DNA from: Symsagittifera roscoffensis
Lineage: Eukaryota; Xenacoelomorpha; Acoela; Convolutidae
Direction: 5' to 3'
Length of the DNA: 64,000 nucleotides
Assembly (NCBI RefSeq): GCF_963678635.1
Contig: NC_087062.1
Span: forward strand, 96,151,705 to 96,215,704
In this document: positions 45,293 through 56,458 of the stretch, one piece after another
Position numbering within the stretch: position 1 is the stretch's first letter
Layout of the letters: each line of letters opens with the position of its first letter
Notes under the pieces: model-generated
Databases searched by the model: none
Told to the model about the DNA's origin: nothing
Seen by the model: only the letters and a program-made list of their open reading frames with translations
Made by a program: the position numbers and the translations under genes

Positions 45293-45655
45293 ACAAGAAG
45301 GGGAATGTCATAGTGACTAAATTAGTTCACACTTTATGTTCAGTTTCATCCTACTTGTTGCTACCTAGTTTATCTATCTGTCTGGCGCTAACTGGTATTT
45401 AACCTTCGGAGTTGTCTGTCACCTTTGGATGACCGCCATTTCATTGTCTCCGACTAACTTTCTACATTACGGTTCTTAAACTTAACGGGTTAATTTACTT
45501 ATCGAAACCGTCTTTTCACAACAAAATTGCGTAACAGTTACAAAAGTTATGCAAATTCTGTCAAATGATGTAGCTTTTCGGCTGGCTTATATACTCCGCG
45601 CATTTTCGGTTGGTTTATACTTCGGTTGGTTTATTTACTCTCGTCATGTACGTAC
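45293..45655 (+). repeat. Polypurine tract and 3' LTR (forward element)
   Basis: AAGAAGGGGAA is followed at 45307 by TGTCATAGTGAC, the LTR start. A TATATA box lies at 45589-45596. The right boundary was not found; sequence without LTR features ends only at the exon 18 donor (45650-45655). The 5' LTR is missing on the left. Confidence 0.65.
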
Positions 45656-45824
45656 ACTCTAGCGCCTCCGTTGTTGTCGAACACTTTGATGAATGCGTTG
45701 CGAGTGGTGGAATCCATCAGACTTCTGCCCCCACCGTTTCCACTGTCAAATCCAGACTGATTGGCTTCCATGCTACCAGCAGATGACAGAATACCCTTTC
45801 CAGAGAAACTGGACGACGCCCATC
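45656..45824 (-). CDS. RyR: RyR exon 18: SPRY3 continued
   Basis: Starts GWASSSFSGKGILSSAGSME and ends RNAFIKVFDNNGGAR plus a split Val codon. The donor GTACGT at 45650-45655 is chosen because only it gives the phase-2 end needed by exon 19. The flanking intron sequence is taken up almost at once by a retrotransposon 3' LTR. Confidence 0.9.
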
Positions 45825-46003
45825 CTATAGCAAGACATTGGTTAGCTCGGTACTATTGTGGCCATCGATATTTTCGAAGATCAATAAATGGTTGCTTTTT
45901 TCTAAAATCAAGCATGTTTACGGCATCTGTATGTAGAAAAACAACAAATTTTAAGTTGGCGGGGATAAATTAAATGGCAAGGTTCGAAAAGATCTTTAAT
46001 GAC

Positions 46004-46282
46004 CTATGAGCATAGATGAGGTGTCTTGACCCTGGTAGACTCGCACACTAAACTGGTAGCGGGATCCGTTTTGCTCGAAGTTGAATAGCTCCTCAAACTT
46101 CTTCTGGTTCTTCTGGCCGGTCATTGACCCCGGAGTGAACAGATTAGGAAGTCCGACAACCGAGGGTCTGTAGGGACGAGTATCACTGTTCACATTACGC
46201 AACGTTGTCTTCATGATCTTCTTCAGTGATTCGTCTGCGAATCCAATCACGAACGAAGGCTCTTCTTCCGAATCTTCGTCGT
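46004..46282 (-). CDS. RyR: RyR exon 17: start of SPRY3
   Basis: Acidic start DDEDSEEEPSFVIGFADESL, then LFTPGSMTGQKN, FEELFNFEQNGSRYQFSVRV and YQGQDTSSMLIG. The YQFSVRVY-GQ----IG end aligns with the YYYSVRV-AGQEP--VWVGW strand that opens SPRY3. Phase 1 in and out. Confidence 0.92.
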
Positions 46283-46931
46283 CTAAAACAATTTATTAAA
46301 ATTTTGAAACTGAAAATTTATTTGGATCTAAAAAAAATATCTGCCATTTTTTTTCAGAATGCAACCGCACGAAAACTTTAAGTCGAGAAGCAACAAAACT
46401 TAATAGAAAGCAACAAAAACATAACTACAGAACAAGTGACTTTGCCAAAAGTAATCTGCTATAAAAATTGATGAAAAAAAAACCTTCGCAAAATTTTTGC
46501 CAAACTAATGCATTTAAATGTGGGACAATTTTGAGATTCTTTGATAATAGTTATCACACAAAAATCTTGCAAAGATCTTCCAAATTAGACTTAAGTCGTC
46601 TAGCCCCTTGCATGATGAACATAATCCTGCAAGATCCTTGCAATTAAAGTTAACATAATTTGCAGAAACTGTGGAAGATCTTGCAAGATAATGGCTATCA
46701 GGTAGAGCAGTCATGGAGATCTGCTAGATTTATTTTTTTGAATCATCAAGTCGGATATTATCTCGCAAATTCTGTCATAGGTTTTTTCAGGGTCATGCCT
46801 CGATAAGCTGCATAGCTTTTTGCATGATCCTTGGTGGGTTTGATTTGTACATGCGGTTTATTGTTTACCTGTCTGTATAATATTACTATCCTAAATAAAC
46901 AATCCAAATCCAAGGCCATAGTTCTACTTAC

Positions 46932-47033
46932 CAGAGTGTGCGACAACTTCCACTGGCTGTTCACGGTGCTTGGTCTGCAGTAGTTTCAGGTTGGCCGCAG
47001 TGTTCACCTTAGGGCGTCCCTTTGAACTCGGCT
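46932..47033 (-). CDS. RyR: RyR exon 16: divergent linker exon
   Basis: Short exon encoding PSSKGRPKVNTAANLKLLQT then KHREQPVEVVAHS. Recognised by intact GT-AG borders and by phase (1 in, 1 out) that fits both neighbours; the sequence itself is poorly conserved. Confidence 0.85.
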
Positions 47034-47338
47034 CTGGAAAGAAACATCGCCTGTTCAGCCAATCATGCACCAGTAGCAAGTAAATATGATCTATATTATA
47101 TTACGCCTTTTTTAAATGCCGCAGACGAGATATGGGATGCTCATTTATACTGTTTCGTCAGTTTTAAACTTTTCATCTTCGCATTTTCGAAGATCGACAC
47201 AAAAAAAACGAGAAAATCGAGTTGCTTAATTGCTAGACAGTTGAAATAAAGGAACCATTTGAATGCTATAATTCTTCTTAAATGACTTGTCTTTCAGATG
47301 AAAATGATATGATAATTTTAAATAGAAAAAAGTCTCAC

Positions 47339-47706
47339 GGAAGAGAGCAAGCAGAGACGTTGGATCCTGCTTCTTCCTTATCTTGCTGTACTCGATTGGG
47401 GGTCGGTTCAAGTCGGGGTCCTCCTCTGATTCCTCCATGATCGTATTCTCCCCCACCGGCCCCGAGTACTGACCCCCTCCCCCACCACCAGCATAACCAA
47501 ATGTGGATGCTTTGCTCGCACTTATGGCCGCGTTGGCGATTTCCATCTCGGTAAGAAAGCCAGGTCGCACCGGCATCTTTCCCGTCACTTGTACTGGCAA
47601 GTTGAGACGTAGAAAGTGACCGCTAGTCTTGGCGCAGCTGCGCTCAGATAACTGCCCCTCCCATGTCATTTTGAGAGCGGGGAACAAAATTCCGTCATTG
47701 TTTGTA
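47339..47706 (-). CDS. RyR: RyR exon 15: linker between SPRY2 and SPRY3
   Basis: Encodes FPALKMTWEGQLSERSCAKT, FLRLNLPVQVTGK, a glycine run near YAGGGGGGQYSG, an acidic patch ESEEDPDLNRPP and YSKIRKKQDPTSLLALF. The FLRL-LPV motif fits the region before SPRY3; the Gly loop and acidic patch look lineage-specific. Phase 2 in, phase 1 out. Confidence 0.92.
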
Positions 47707-48087
47707 CTGAAAAAATTACTAATTGTAATTTACAAAAACTTAAAACAGACATCGAGACGTAGTAATAAATAAAGGAGACATCGATTTCGTGTAGTGAAAC
47801 GAGCATATACTTTAAAAAAAGACTTTTTTCCGAGTTTGAGTGTTTTAAAAATATATACTTTAATGGGCAATTAGCGAACAAGTATGCTGCCAAATTTTGC
47901 AAGCTTAACGTTAAATTTGAAACGTACCTTTTTCTATTGGAAAAAATTCTTGGGATCAAAAAATTAAAAAAACCAAATTATTTTAAGTAAATTAAAAAAA
48001 ACTAATTAAAGTCATAAAAAAACTCTAGAATACTTGAAAATGATTGCAAAAATTGACGCATAAAGTTCACGTTCAATGTAAATTAAC

Positions 48088-48328
48088 CTCATGGTCTTTG
48101 TTGATTTGAAATTGGCCTTGCCCCCCTCAGCCGTGACGTCATCCACATTCCGGAAGTGGGGAGTGCGCAGACTAGCCCACAGAGGCAGGGGTCTCTTCGT
48201 CTCGAAGCAGAGGGGCACGAACCCCTGGTGGTAGGCATTGGCGAAGTAGAAACGAAGACTGTTCGGGTCATTGCCGAAGTTGACCTTTCCTCTCTCGCCC
48301 CTGGCCAGACAGAAAACTGGCACTAATC
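48088..48328 (-). CDS. RyR: RyR exon 14: SPRY2 end
   Basis: Starts LVPVFCLARGERGKVNFGND, continues SLRFYFANAYHQGFVPLCFE and KRPLPLWASLRTPHF. Matches the VNFG-D---LRFF---G-QEGF-PFA segment that follows SPRY2. Phase 1 in, phase 2 out. Confidence 0.94.
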
Positions 48329-50411
48329 CTGTGACAAAACATCAAATCGATGCTTTTTTTTAAACAAATTGATTTTTTATTTTTATTTTACAATTTTCCA
48401 TAAAATTACAAAAATAATCGAAAACATTTATTGAAAATGGATTATAAAATTACTATTTTTATCTCAAAAAAAACATTTCAATCGAATATAATCAATCTAA
48501 TGGATTATAGCCGTTTTTTACAAAGTCTGAATAATCTGAAATTTTCAAACACACTGCATAGTAAATTCAAAATTTGAACATTGCTTCCGCAAAACACATG
48601 TTCCTTGCTTGAGCGAAAGTAATATTGGTTAGAAATTTAGAGTGCTTTTACTTTAATTTCTATTTTTTGTTTTCGTCAAATCCGCATTTTCTGATGCATT
48701 TTTTGTTTTTTTTTCTGAATTTTCGCTGCCTTTGATCTAAAAGGTTCGACCTGACAAAAGCGTTCTTTGGTCAGATCTTCCCATAAAGTGCGTAAAAACT
48801 TCCTTTCTACATGTTTTTCCAAAGGCCAAAATAAACGTGAAAGGAGAGGGGCTTAAGATTAAACGGACGTTATGAAATTACTTCGGTTTGGCATGGGAGC
48901 CATCCCTGAGTAATGTAAAAGTTATTGCAAGTTTGAAAAATTCATGGAGATTATAATCCATTATCAGCAAACATAATGAATTTTAGATAATGGATTATAA
49001 TCGATTATCGTGGACTTCATTAGATTGTGTTTTACATTAGAAAATTGAAATTGAGTGACAGTGTTATAGATTTAAAGTCTGAAATTGCAAAAAATGATTT
49101 CTAGTAACAAACTTTCAGACAACATGTTTTCATTAGAATCTGGTTTTATTTATGGAGCTCCTGTGCGGAAAAACGTGTGTAATTTGACAATCTTATAATA
49201 TTGTTCGCAAAAGAAAATACGATAAAATCAGAGTTTTTTGTGATTTACATGACAAATGATAGGCAAAAAAGTAACTAAAACATGAAATTGGCGGAGAATC
49301 TTCTCATGCGCAGAACTGATAATCGACATTTTTAAACCTAGATTAGTCATCACTACACTGCCAAAATTCGATTTAGATGCAAAATTGAAATTTATTGACA
49401 ATTTTAGCTGGGCTTGGCTCGATTTTGAATCAAGCTTAATTGATCTTCTTTCGAAGCACACGAACTTCATTTAAATTGATTCTAGATTGATATAAATCCG
49501 TTTTTTTACTGTGAAAAGCTTTGTGTTCAAAGTTTTCGAATCAATTTGAATCCATTTAAATCAATTTACATCATTTTCCAAATTGTTTTTTTGTGCTGAT
49601 AAGTTTATTCAGTGTGTACATGTTTCCGTCACTCTTGTAGGCTCTACTTTTAAGTTATATGAAAAATGGTAAGAAACTTTAAAATATGGTGTTCAGTTGA
49701 TTTTGTGCGCTGATGTTGGAACTGAGAAAAATGCTTAAAGGCGAACTTCTTGATGCGAAATTAATGTTCCGTTAAATTTCTCAATTTTTAATAAATTCGC
49801 TTTCCCGGGAAAACTTTCACATTGCTAAGTCTTAAACGGATGCCCTTCAAACTATCGACTTGCGGTATACAACTCTCAGCAAGGCATTTTAGCTTTTAGC
49901 AAAACGTTTCGAGTAAAATTGATAATTAAATGAACTTGAAAATTGTACAAAGCTGCAAAACTGAATTATTTAGATCCCCAAAAAATTAATTTAAGTCAAT
50001 TTTCTCGAGATTATGATTAATTTTAATAACTGTTAGGCACTGAAATCGATTAAAATTTTTCTTAAGATATCAATTTAAATTGAATTAATATGCATTGAAA
50101 CAAGAAAAAGCGTTATTTTTAATCGAATCAGATTGACTTAAAATGGATTTAAATCGACACAAAATATTTTTATCAGTGCAGGCTACTCGCGTGGCTTAAG
50201 GGCAAAAAGCCATTTCCCTGTGCGTTTAAAAGATCGTATGATAGTCCTATACCCTATCTGAAAAATGAATAGCATATATTTTATTAGAAGTTATTGGTAT
50301 CTAACACGCACAGTAATTAATTGGGTCGAGCTATTTTGATTTTTTTATTACCAAACTGCATATATGGGCCTATGGTGTTGTCATCAACCATCAATAAGGG
50401 GAGTGTGGTCT
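48329..50411. other. RyR intron 13, no gene seen
   Basis: AT-rich. It contains scattered gataatggattata inverted motifs (48953-49005 and near 48440, 48497) and an 800-bp segment, about 49354-50177, rich in aattgaattga-like motifs whose ends look faintly like inverted CACTG termini. Nothing coding. Confidence 0.6.
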
Positions 50412-50546
50412 GTATTTAGACAACTGCATATTCGGATACTGTATTAACCAATGGGAATCGAGACAAGGAAGAAATGATTTTCATATCTTCCTTGTCTCGA
50501 TTCTGATTGGTTAATACAGTGTCTGAATACGTGGTTGTCTAAATAC
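50412..50546. repeat. 135-bp hairpin inverted repeat
   Basis: Arms 50412-50472 and 50485-50546 pair with few mismatches (core ctgtattaaccaat--gaatcgagacaaggaaga). Loop about 12 nt. Size and near-full pairing suit a MITE or a small-RNA hairpin. It lies 39 bp past the exon 13 donor. Confidence 0.88.
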
Positions 50547-50585
50547 TGCTACGTAACCGATAAAGGTCTCTGCAGCCCTGAGTAC

Positions 50586-50784
50586 CTCCAGCTATGTTGA
50601 AGTGGTCGAATGCACTCTCCCTCCCCGTCACATCCATCATCATCTGGCCATTGAGGGAGAAGGCGATGGATCTCTGGCCGATGTCTACGAAGCAGCCCAC
50701 CACGTCGCCCTTACTCCACACTTTTCCAAACTTCTCACATAACTCGTTCTGCTTCTCACCCTGTCGGCCAAAACTATAGATCAT
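50586..50784 (-). CDS. RyR: RyR exon 13: SPRY2, second half
   Basis: Begins MIYSFGRQGEKQNELCEKFG, continues with VWSKGDVVGCFVDIGQRSIA and FSLNGQMMMDVTG, ending HFNIAGG. GDVVGC-ID-----I-F-LNG is the SPRY hallmark. A 135-bp hairpin lies about 40 bp past the donor. Confidence 0.96.
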
Positions 50785-51343
50785 CTTAGAGACTTTAGAG
50801 ACTAATTTAGATAGTGTACAATTTCTTGAGTGTTTTAATAAATGATTACCGGTAGAAGGTCCATTGCATTGGATTTAATAAGTTAACTAATTTTTTGTTC
50901 TCCGCTTAATGAGACACCTGAAAACCGGCCGTGCTGGCTAAATGGTGTTCTCCCAAACTATTCCAATTTGTAATTGTAAATTTTTGTAAATAACTCTGTA
51001 ACTAGATATCGTTTGGAAACAATTTATTAATATTATTATGTTCTTAAATTGGGGCAACGTTAGTAAATGGGTATAGCCAAAACTTGATGAATTAAGCAAA
51101 AAAAGTGTCGCAAATGACATGACGTTTTCAATAAAAAACAAAATGGTTTGTTTAAAAAATCAAATGGATCAATTGAAGAGCTGATCTTTCTCTTGTATCT
51201 ACTAAGTAGATTCAAATGTGTACACAAATTAGATTAGACCAAATGGTTCTATTTAGAGTTTTGCTTCAATAGCTGAGAACTATTTTTGGTCAACTTTTTG
51301 AGAACATAAACTGATGATCGCCTCAGAGTTCTTCAATACAAAC

Positions 51344-51534
51344 TTTGAAGCCGTTGAAGAGAAAGGCGGTTGAGTCACACGCAGGTAGTTTGGAGGCAGA
51401 CACTCCCTTCTGAGCCCAGCCAATGAGCATGAAGCCTTGAGTTAGTGGCTCGAACTCGTAGTACAGTTTACCCGAAGTCACGCTTCTCGTGTAGTCAGCT
51501 CGGTACACTCGGTAGTCGGGAACCACCGAAGGCT
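51344..51534 (-). CDS. RyR: RyR exon 12: SPRY2, first half
   Basis: Encodes VVPDYRVYRADYTRSVTSGK then LYYEFEPLTQGFMLIGWAQK and AFLFNGFK. SPRY2 strands (SGK-YFEFE, -IGWA, AF-FNG). The donor is AAA|GTTTGT; alternative donors nearby break the frame of exon 13. Confidence 0.93.
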
Positions 51535-51859
51535 CTTGAAATAAAAGGCATCATCAGAACTTAGTTGTAGCTTTTGTGACAGCAGATTGCTCATTACGAC
51601 TCGCCGAACAACAGCGCTAACTATCCGGGTTAAACATATTTTTTGGACGTTTTATTTGGTAATATTTTCATAAAAAGCTCCAAGTGATGTTTTTCTATGA
51701 ATAAAGTAATAACTTAAAAATTTCATGTAGTTTTGATTTTATAAAGAAATTTTGTCGTAGAAAAACGGATCTTTAGAAACCACGTGACACTTTTTTAGGT
51801 CTTCTCGCCAATGTAATGTTGTCGTGTTTCGTCAAACTTTTATTTGCACGAAAACTCAC

Positions 51860-52028
51860 TGCGACTGAGCATATTGTCGGATACATCTACAATCGGTGCC
51901 TCGATCCTATATCCCAGAACGACAATCAACTTGATAGCTTCCACAGCCGAGTTTCGAACTCCTTTCCTGGCTACCGGGTCCAGGTTCTTGTACTCTGTCA
52001 GCAAGGGAGTCCGCTTCATACTTGCACT
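51860..52028 (-). CDS. RyR: RyR exon 11: RyR repeat 2, second half
   Basis: Encodes RTPLLTEYKNLDPVARKGVR then NSAVEAIKLIVVLGYRIEAP and ends in DVSDNMLSR. Corresponds to the P-LVPY--LD---K-----S---A----L-GY-IE-P block. Phase 0 in, phase 1 out. Confidence 0.94.
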
Positions 52029-52198
52029 CTAAACAGATTAAATTATCAGTCTATTCGATAAATATGTTTTCACAACCATAATCAACTGAAAAAGGCATGG
52101 TAGCTCCCCTTCCAACTAGATAATTAGCTGTAGGAAACTCACTCACCGTTGGAAATGGAAACAAAAATCAAAACCTAAAATTTTTTTTAGTTTTACCT

Positions 52199-52450
52199 GT
52201 TCATTAACCCTGCGTCAACTTGAAAACGAACTTCTGAAAGTTGATTCAATCGTCAATTGCGCAAACCAGGGACTGCGCAAACCAGGGATTGCTTAATTGA
52301 TCCAAAAAAGGAAACAAGAAACTGGTTTTCAAGTTGACGCAGTTCGTTTTCAAGTTGACGCAGGGTTAATGAACAAGCTCTGGAAAGAAACCCTGTAAAG
52401 AATAGTCTCAAACCAGTTTCTTGTTTCCTTTTTTGGATCAATTAAGCAAT
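52199..52450. repeat. Interlocked perfect inverted repeats A-B-A'-B'
   Basis: A 52199-52231 and A' 52342-52374 are perfect 33-bp inverted copies. B 52288-52328 and B' 52410-52450 are perfect 41-bp inverted copies. The pairs interleave, so both stems cannot nest. TTTTCAAGTTGACGCAG also repeats directly near A'. Confidence 0.95.
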
Positions 52451-52514
52451 CTCTCCCACCCCGTAATGACTATTTAAGCTATCCTCCCAAGCATAAACGT
52501 TATAGTGGTATAAC

Positions 52515-52880
52515 CAGGGGCGGATCTAGGATTTTCTCGAGGGGGGCGGATTGTCAAAAAGTTTTTTGAAAATTTTGTCGATTTTTTTAAAGTCTACCAA
52601 TTTGATTTTCCGAGCTGTCCCAAAGTACTAAGAAGTCCCTGGTTTGCACAAATTTTGTGCTCCGCAGACAAAAATTTGAAAAAAAACAAGCAAAGCGTTT
52701 TTAGGTACTTTTTTGAAACTTTTGACCAAAAAATTGCGTTTTTAGGCGCACGCGCCCCCCCCCCCTCAAAATTAGTATATATTGGCGCCAAAGGCGCCAT
52801 TAGAAAAACTTTGAGATCCGTCAGCCAAAAATAGATATACCCCCCTCACGCCCCCCCCCCCCCCCCTAAATCCGCCCCAG
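52515..52880 (+). mobile_element. hAT-like MITE, complete, 8-bp target duplication
   Basis: 366 bp between GGTATAAC copies at 52507-52514 and 52881-52888. Termini CAGGGGCGGATCTAGG and its inverted, slightly diverged copy (CTAAATCCGCCCCAG). Best-preserved family member here; used as reference for the others. C-runs of 12-16 near the end are likely length-variable. Confidence 0.95.
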
Positions 52881-53038
52881 GGTATAACGCTACAAAAGAC
52901 TTACACAAATTCAAGCAGATGGTTGATGTGTTCATAGCACGCAATCAATTGACCTAGTGAAAAGTATTCTATATGTGACGAGAAAAATTGTTCGTAAAAA
53001 AAATCTTTTCAGCAAATTTTTGTTTGGGCGACTATTGC

Positions 53039-53297
53039 TGTCATACCTCAACTTATGATCTTCTAATTCTGGAATCTGAATGGATCGATAAGCTGATACT
53101 ATAATCCGCAGCGAGGTAAAATAACTGATTTTAACCAACGTTTATTTTGGTCTGACCGTTCGTTTGGCCACCGTTCTAGAGAAGATCTCTCAAGTTCAAC
53201 CAACCGGCCAAATGTATAGTTATAACATAAATCATAAGCTACGCGTAGCATAAATAACATATGTATAACTAGATTTGTCGATCGATGCCGGATGACA
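53039..53297 (-). repeat. 3' LTR of deleted element
   Basis: Preceded on the minus strand by the polypurine tract CAGGGGGAA. Begins TGTCAT and ends ATGACA, a short inverted terminal match, directly next to ATTGC. Confidence 0.85.
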
Positions 53298-53555
53298 TTC
53301 CCCCTGGACAAAGTTTTTGAAAATGTCTATGATTATAGTTTGAGTCTTATGGTCCCCGTGGGACCTTTCAAGTTTTTTGAGTTCTTGAGTCTCCGTAGGA
53401 CTTTGAGTTTTCTTCTTCAATTTTTTCCGTCTTTTGGTATTTCGTCCTCTAGTTTGTTGTGTTCCTCGTCTTCTTGCATTATCTGTGGTTCGATGTTCTT
53501 GACGAACAGAATGTCGTTGTTGTTCTCTATATTTTCGTCTTCCGTTGGGGAGACG

Positions 53556-54240
53556 TCAGGTCCACCACGTCTGCTTGTTTGACACTGTGTTTTGGGTTGA
53601 TGGCCTCAATAAATTTGACACATGTTTGATACTGTGGATCTTCTCCGTGAAGCCCATCTCTTGGATTAATGACTTCAGACTTGGATACTCGGATTTTGGC
53701 TTATCTGGCGGCGAATCTATTTCAAATTGAAACGCTTTTTGTTCCTCGTTGTTTTCGTTATTCTTTTCGTTTACAGTGTTTATTGGCACGGCATTTCCGA
53801 ATGCATTGGTGAGCGCCGACTGGCGGTTTCTTGCCGATTTTCTTTGTGGTGCTACTGCTGTTGGTGGTGTGCGTTTCTGGTTCTGTCTTTTTGGAGATAG
53901 AGCTACATCTTCTGAGGATGTTGTGGACCGGTTATCATCTGAGTGGCTCGATGCTGTCTTCTCTGGCCCGGTGTTCGCTGTCGTTTTCTCGGATATTTCG
54001 TCTGTCCGTAAGCTCATTCCTCTTGTTTTTTGGAATTTCTGTGCTGGGCGTCTCCCTGTTCTTTTGCCCGTTAATTTTACCTTCCTCTTTGTTGGGTTGT
54101 TTGTCTGTGTTGCCAGTTTTCGTTTCTTCGTTAGTTTCACCGGTAGGCCCGTGTTCTCGTCCTCCTTGAACAATGGGTGTTTTGGCGCGTTGGAATTCTC
54201 TATGTCTAAAAAACGTAGGCATGGTCCAGATATCCGTGCG
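53556..54240 (-). pseudogene. Charged C-terminal tail of pol (deleted element)
   Basis: Basic, low-complexity sequence with KKRKLATQTNNPTKRKVKLT, an Arg/Ser patch RKSARNRQSA and a Glu/Asn run. Counterpart of 44504-45097. No fold recognised; a nuclear-localisation-like Lys cluster is visible. Confidence 0.55.
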
Positions 54241-54379
54241 TATTTATACGCGACATAGTCACCAAGTCGGGATGGTCTACATGGCCCGTAAATTAGAGGA
54301 TTAGGTACAAATGCAAAAACTTTTCCGTCAATCGTTTTATATTTTTGTTCAAATGTTTTTGGATTTTTGACTATCGTTG

Positions 54380-55257
54380 CTATTCTAATTGTTTTCTCGC
54401 CACCTGCTCTATGCGTTTTTTCGTCTGTGTGTCTATTGTTCTCTGTACCCCTTTATATCTTATTTTAAGCGTATCCTTGGCTAGTTCTATAACTTTAGGA
54501 CTTGCACCTGTTTCCTGTTGCGTTGTAGAGTTTGACTTTTGTAGTTTCTTTGGCATTTGTGGGCTCGTTTTTCCTTTTTCCTTGATTGAGACTTCGTCCT
54601 CTGACCATCTTTGTAAATCATGCATGATCTCTGCGGACAATGGCGGCTTGGTGGGGTTCTTTCTATCCAAACATGCATGTTTTACGTTTTCCCAGCTTAA
54701 GTTATTGGGTGAACTGCTTGCTGCTACATTCGACAGAGGGGTGTTCGGTTTTCGGCCCATGTGTGCCTCGAACGGTGAAAATTTTGTGACGCCGTGTGGT
54801 GTGATTCTTAATGTTTTTATATTTTCTGCTACGTCGGAGGCTAGACGGTACGGTGTGTTTGTTTTATCTATCCTCATCATCGCCAGCCTGCGTTTAAGTG
54901 TTTTTATCATCCTTTCAACTACCCCTATTGCCCTATGGTCGTCTACCGGTGCAAAAAATAATTTTATGTTATTATTGTTGCAAAAAAATGAAATTCCTTT
55001 GCTCTTAATGTTTTTGCCTGATCACATCTTAGTCTTCGCGGAACCCCATTGTTAGAAATATACCTCTGCATAAATTTAATGGCGACGTCTGCTGTTGTGT
55101 TAGCAACAACTTTTGCGGCAGGAAATTTTGACCATTTATCTATCGCAATCAAAATGTATGCATCCCTATTTAATTCATCTGATCTTCTTGTCTGTCCTAT
55201 AAGTAGTTTACGTGCGTAGACCGTCAAACTTTTGCGAAATGACCCCTCTTGGCACAT
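54380..55257 (-). pseudogene. pol: Integrase (deleted element)
   Basis: Two ORFs. 55257-54964: LIAIDKWSKFPAAKVVANTT and RYISNNGVPRRLRCDQAK (core with a D near LIAIDKWSKF and a degenerate second motif). 54910-54380: LRITPHGVTKFSPFEAHMGR and NNLSWENVKHACLDRKNP, as in the forward element. Frame break between them. Confidence 0.88.
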
Positions 55258-55944
55258 TTTGAGCAGATCTTATCTTTGACGGCCAAGACTGTAAATGGTT
55301 TTGACCATACTGACTTCCGCATTTATAACACTGTTTTTGAGTGTTTATGTTAGTATTTCTTTTTTGTCCTCTTGTGTTCTGTGTTCCGCGTGGGAAAGGT
55401 CGCCCAGGAGCGCCTCGACCTATTTGTGTGTTTGGGTTGTTGGAGTAGTTATCCTCCGAATAGATTTGTTTAAATTGTACGACTATGTTCAGTTCCGTTT
55501 TCTTGACGTATTGCGTATTCGTACGCATCTTGCGCGCTCTTTGTCTGTGCTAATAGTTCTTCTGCGATCTTTTCATATGCGCTGTGAACATGTCTCTGAT
55601 CCGTTCGTCTTCTCGGTTGCGCAGTCTGCTCGTGAAGCTAATTCGACTAAACCCGCGAGGAATTGTTCTAAACTTTCTGTTTTCCTTTGTTTCCCACAGA
55701 TGAAATTGTATCTCTCGAAGGCTATTATCCTAGTTGTCACGAAAATATCCTCAAGTGTTGTCATCAGTTCTTGTGTGGTGACGTTATGTAGTTCCAAATT
55801 AGGTCTTTTCTGTTGTATTTGTCTTTGTCCTTCCGCTCCTAAACATAAGAACAGGTAGCTGCGCACTATCGCGTCGGCTTCGTCCATATGAATGAGTTGC
55901 ATAGTACTCCTTTCTCCCGAGCTTTTTTGACGTGATTCTCCCAA
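55208..55944 (-). pseudogene. gag: gag (deleted element)
   Basis: 55944-55573: YLFLCLGAEGQRQIQQKRPN and TESLEQFLAGLVELASRADC. 55528-55208: Gln/Asn-rich linker, then CYKCG and, in a neighbouring frame, CSKCAKRGHFAKV, one Cys short of a CCHC knuckle. The gag end runs straight into integrase sequence, marking the deletion junction. Confidence 0.85.
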
Positions 55945-56458
55945 CCAACTAGTTTCTCTTGGTTTCTAACCTCACTGTTTTTTTGTACCTCTGTTTCTCC
56001 CGTTAATTCGACTTCTATATTGGCTCTGGCAGTTCGACTAACGGTGGTCTGGCTCTCAGCAAATTTCGCATGCCGGATGACAATTGCCTCGAGGAAAACA
56101 ATTTACCACGGTAAGTATTCTAATTTGGTATCGGTATTCCGAAAAATGTTCTCTGCAGCACCTTAATAATTTGCCCAATAGCAATTTTTCCTTTCAGACA
56201 AAACTTCGGCTTTGAATGCATCAGTTTGAGTCACTATTTTCACTCTGAACGTATTTTTGTGCTTTGTTAATGTGAACTTTGAAGAACCTAGCTCATGATT
56301 TCATAACATTCAAACGACTTACAAGTGGTTATAAACATTCCTTTTTTCAAATCGGCTAGCAGACGTTTTGTCTAGATATTTTTTTTCCTGCGTAGTCTCC
56401 TAAGCTGCTCACGAAAAAATTATAGCCCCTTCCCAAATTATTAGCATAAAAATCTTAC

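Larger units (their letters stand above)
39980..45655 (+). mobile_element. Decayed Ty3/gypsy element, forward strand
   Basis: 5'-truncated element in intron 18: gag (from within the capsid), nucleocapsid knuckle, protease, reverse transcriptase, RNase H, integrase, a long charged C-terminal tail, polypurine tract and 3' LTR. It has many stops and frameshifts. Its base composition is visibly more GC-rich than the surrounding introns. Related to the element at 53039-56082 and not to the macro-domain element. Confidence 0.9.
53039..56082 (-). mobile_element. Internally deleted Ty3/gypsy element with 5-bp duplication
   Basis: Flanked by ATTGC at 53034-53038 and 56083-56087. 3' LTR 53039-53297 (259 bp; minus strand starts TGTCATCCGGCAT and ends GGTATGACA). 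The 5' end keeps only about 13 bp of LTR (TGTCATCCGGCAT at 56070-56082). gag, integrase and tail remain, while protease, reverse transcriptase and RNase H are gone. 3,044 bp in total. Related to the forward element at 39980-45655. Confidence 0.92.

Noticed and set aside
46563-46687. Small inverted repeat of TCTTGCAAAGATCTTCCA
   Set aside because: 17-18 bp arms with a mismatch, 90 bp apart; too weak to call a feature.
49354-50177. Possible 0.8-kb DNA transposon with CACTG-like ends
   Set aside because: Termini match only loosely and no target duplication was found.
53749-55858. Plus-strand ORFs of up to 236 codons
   Set aside because: Antisense shadows of the minus-strand gag/integrase remnant; hydrophobic, no family resemblance.
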